Notes under the pieces: model-generated | Told to the model about the DNA's origin: nothing | Databases searched by the model: none | What the model saw: only the letters and a program-made list of their open reading frames with translations | Part shown: positions 61,850-64,000 of the stretch, one piece after another | Numbering within the stretch: position 1 is the stretch's first letter | How the letters are laid out: the number at the start of each line of letters is the position of its first letter | NCBI GenBank assembly: GCA_021781815.1 | Contig: JAJXWB010000004.1 | Location: 124,001 to 188,000, forward strand | DNA length: 64,000 nucleotides | Direction of reading: 5' to 3' | Source: Pseudomonadota bacterium | GTDB taxonomy: Bacteria > Pseudomonadota > Alphaproteobacteria > Rhizobiales > Beijerinckiaceae | Translations under genes and position numbers: made by a program

Positions 61850-61878
61850 CGTCGCAGGGATGGATTGAAAATGTGCGC

Positions 61879-62553
61879 TCAGTCGTTGCGAGGCTTCGAG
61901 GCCGGTTCGCCATCGCCCTGGCGCCAGCCCGGGCCGTCCCCGCGCCCCCAGCGCATGCCATGCTCGCGCATCCACATGCCTGCACGGGCGAACATCCCGG
62001 GGTGGACGAGTTTCGGTAGACGTTCCTTCTGCTCCGCCGTCAACGTGGCATAGAGCGGCGCGGCGGCGTCAGCCACCTTCTTCAGGCCTTCGCCGCGCAA
62101 TGTAGCGGCCTGCGCCATCCGCTGCATGCCTTCGATCGGATCCTTCGGCCGGCCCGCGGCTTCCGCCTTGTCGCGTATGGCGGACATGGCCTTGGCCATA
62201 TCGCGCACCGCGCTTTCGACCGGCGGCCAGAGCTTTTCCTGATCCGCCGTCAGGTGGAGACCGGCATGCACGCCGGCGATGCGCGCATCCAGAAACGCGA
62301 TGCGATCTTCTTTGGACATATGCGGGGCGTGGCGGCCCCATCCCATACCCATACCGCCGCCCATACCCATGCCGCCGCCCATGCGGTCGCACATATCATT
62401 GCCCGGTCCGGCGCCGTCGGACGTCTTGGGGCTGGCGTCGTTTGTGGTCTGCGGCGCGGGCGCGGCCGGCGTCTGGGCATTGGCGAAAGCGACGGCGCCG
62501 GCGAAACCAAGGGCTGCGACGGCGGCTATTGCGACAGTCTTGCGGGATTTCAT
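61879..62553 (-). CDS. Periplasmic LTXXQ-motif (Spy/CpxP-like) protein
   Basis: The 224-residue product has a signal peptide ending near FANAQT, then a Gly/Met-rich stretch (GGGMGMGGGMGMGWG) and a helical domain with two LTxxQ motifs (LTADQEKLW and LTAEQKERLPKL). Proteins of this family act as periplasmic chaperones or metal-stress sensors. The Met-rich part suggests copper or other soft-metal binding; this is inference. It is convergent to hyfI and lies downstream of fabI. Confidence 0.88.
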   Translation of the reverse strand: MKSRKTVAIAAVAALGFAGAVAFANAQTPAAPAPQTTNDASPKTSDGAGPGNDMCDRMGGGMGMGGGMGMGWGRHAPHMSKEDRIAFLDARIAGVHAGLHLTADQEKLWPPVESAVRDMAKAMSAIRDKAEAAGRPKDPIEGMQRMAQAATLRGEGLKKVADAAAPLYATLTAEQKERLPKLVHPGMFARAGMWMREHGMRWGRGDGPGWRQGDGEPASKPRND

Positions 62554-62678
62554 GTGCCTCTCCTCAGGCAGGATGCATTGCGGGAAATAAGGCGCGCGCG
62601 GCGCAATGCAATCAACTTAAGGTTTGGCAATGTATCGCTGAAGCCGTGGAGGGCGTCGCGACGCGACCTGACCCCATG

Positions 62679-63515
62679 CTAGTCCGCGGTCTCGACTTCC
62701 TCGCCGCCATCGCGCATGTCTTCTGGACGCGGCATCGAGATGATGTTGTAGCCTGCGTCGATGTGATGCACCTCGCCCGTCACGCCGGCCGAGAGATCAG
62801 ACAGGAAGTAGAGCGCCGAACCGCCGACGTTTTCGATGGTGACCGAAGTCCGCAACGGCGAGTGGGCGCGCTGGAATGAATACATGGCGCGCGCATCGGA
62901 GATGCCCGCGCCGGCAAGCGTGCGCACGGGCCCTGGCGACAGCGCGTTGACGCGGATGCCGAGCGGACCGAAGTCAGCGGCGAGATAGCGCATGGACGCT
63001 TCGAGCGCGGCCTTCGCCACTCCCATGACATTGTAGTTCGGCATCACGCGGGTCGAGCCGCCGTAGGTCAGCGTGATCATCGAGCCGCCTTCCGGCATCA
63101 GATCCGCAGCGCGCTTGGCGACCTCGGTGAAGGAGAAGCAGGAAATCACCATCGTGCGCGAAAAATTCTCGCGCGTGGTGTCGGCGTAACGCCCCTTCAG
63201 TTCGCGTTTGTCGGAAAAGCCGATGGCGTGGACGAGGAAGTCGATCGATCCCCAGCGCTCGGCAAGTCCAGCGAAGACGGCGTCGACGGACGCGATGTCC
63301 TCCACGTCGCAGGGCAGGACCAGATCGGACCCGAGCTGCGCGGCGAGCGGCGCAACCCGCTTGCCAAGCGCATCGCCCTGATAGGTGAAGGCGAGTTCCG
63401 CTCCGTGTTCAGAAAGCGTCTTCGCGATGCCCCAGGCGATGGAATGCGAATTGGCGACGCCCATGATCAGGCCGCGACGGCCCTGCATGAGGCTATGAGT
63501 GAGTTCCGCGTTCAT
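62679..63515 (-). CDS. fabI: Enoyl-ACP reductase FabI
   Basis: The 278-residue SDR-type enzyme has MGVANSHSIAWGIAK at the cofactor site and the Tyr-x6-Lys pair of YNVMGVAK. It reduces the enoyl-ACP with NADH in fatty acid synthesis. Start ATG 63515 follows GGGGGC; an earlier in-frame start is unlikely. It lies 13 bases downstream of fabB, the usual rhizobial fabA-fabB-fabI order. Confidence 0.95.
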   Translation of the reverse strand: MNAELTHSLMQGRRGLIMGVANSHSIAWGIAKTLSEHGAELAFTYQGDALGKRVAPLAAQLGSDLVLPCDVEDIASVDAVFAGLAERWGSIDFLVHAIGFSDKRELKGRYADTTRENFSRTMVISCFSFTEVAKRAADLMPEGGSMITLTYGGSTRVMPNYNVMGVAKAALEASMRYLAADFGPLGIRVNALSPGPVRTLAGAGISDARAMYSFQRAHSPLRTSVTIENVGGSALYFLSDLSAGVTGEVHHIDAGYNIISMPRPEDMRDGGEEVETAD

Positions 63516-63528
63516 GATCGCCCCCGGC

Positions 63529-64000
63529 TCACGCGTCCATGTGTTTGAATACGAGCGTCGCGTTGGCGCCGCCGAATCCAAACGAATTCGAGAGCACGGT
63601 TCCGAGTTTTGCGTTGTCCCGGCGCTGCCGCAGGATAGGCATGTCCGCGAAAGCCGGATCGAGTTCCTCGATATTCGCGCTTTCGCAGATGAAACCGTTC
63701 TTCAGCATCAGCAGCGAATAGATGGCCTCGTGCGCTCCCGTTGCGCCTTGCGAATGGCCGGTGAGGGATTTCGTCGCCGAGATCGGCGGACATTTGTCGC
63801 CGACGCCGAACACTTCGCGAAGCGCCTCGATTTCCTTCAGGTCGCCGACGGGCGTCGATGTCGCGTGCGGATTGATATAGTCGACCGGCGTCTTCACGTT
63901 GGCCAGCGCCATACGCATGCAGCGCGCCGCGCCTTCGCCGGAGGGCGCGACCATGTCGGCGCCGTCGGAACTGGCGCCATAGCCAATCAGTTCGGCGTAG
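63529..64000 (-). CDS. fabB: Beta-ketoacyl-ACP synthase I, FabB (5' end outside window)
   Basis: The frame runs off the right end; 157 C-terminal residues are seen. They contain the catalytic histidines in [11 protein letters not shown] and [12 protein letters not shown] and the C-terminal [13 protein letters not shown] loop. FabB extends unsaturated acyl chains and works with FabA and FabI. The FabI neighbour supports FabB over FabF, which is otherwise similar here. Confidence 0.9.
   Translation of the reverse strand, partial: YAELIGYGASSDGADMVAPSGEGAARCMRMALANVKTPVDYINPHATSTPVGDLKEIEALREVFGVGDKCPPISATKSLTGHSQGATGAHEAIYSLLMLKNGFICESANIEELDPAFADMPILRQRRDNAKLGTVLSNSFGFGGANATLVFKHMDA

Overview
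The window is high-GC DNA, about 65 percent by eye, from an alphaproteobacterium, most likely Hyphomicrobiales (Rhizobiales). Supporting signs are a GST-like gene beside queG, convergent or clustered fabB-fabI, a two-domain malic enzyme, a quinone-linked fatty-acid/CoA gene style, and frequent GTG/TTG starts with ATGA-type overlaps. The genus cannot be named from the sequence. No stretch longer than 300 bases lacks a gene.

Positions 1-23.7 kb hold a nearly complete cytochrome cd1 denitrification island. It starts inside nosF and runs nosF-nosL-nosY, a COQ10/START-like gene, a small unknown gene and a TlpA-like thioredoxin. A Dnr/NnrR-type regulator follows. On the minus strand lies the heme d1 operon nirS-nirC-nirF-nirDL-nirG-nirH-nirJ-nirN. 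Divergent from nirS are nosR-nosX, a class I cytochrome c, norE-norF and norCBQD. An outer-membrane beta-barrel gene and a second Dnr-type regulator close the block. nosZ and nosD should lie just left of the window. nirE and nirM are not present. FNR-like dyads (TTGAT-N4-ATCAA variants) sit in the nirS/nosR divergent region and before the cytochrome c, norC and barrel genes.

Positions 23.7-25.0 kb look like the debris of an integrative element: a small conserved-looking ORF, a Phd/VapC toxin-antitoxin pair, a serine-recombinase N-terminus that ends after 30 codons, an AT-rich patch, and tRNA-Ser(GGA). The 3' end of the tRNA faces the denitrification genes, so the whole block may be a genomic island inserted at this tRNA.

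Positions 25.2-46.2 kb are housekeeping and central metabolism: an FAD-dependent 2-hydroxyacid oxidase, a thiolase with a divergent TetR regulator, nitronate monooxygenase, an IorAB-type molybdenum hydroxylase, malate synthase G, a GST/FzlA-like protein, queG, an epimerase-like SDR, malic enzyme, a PfkB kinase, and recF-recQ-gyrB.

Positions 46.2-54.2 kb encode acyl-CoA metabolism. The run acyl-CoA dehydrogenase, APH-type kinase, SDR and acyl-CoA synthetase has the same gene content as the 4-hydroxyacid (lva-like) pathway, in which a 4-hydroxyacyl-CoA is phosphorylated and then dephosphorylated to an enoyl-CoA.

Positions 54.3-61.8 kb hold a small XRE regulator followed by hyfBCEFGI. The HyfG-like large subunit lacks the nickel-binding cysteines, so the complex is an energy-converting hydrogenase-related (Ehr) type and not a working hydrogenase. 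The window ends with an LTXXQ periplasmic protein, fabI and the 3' part of fabB.
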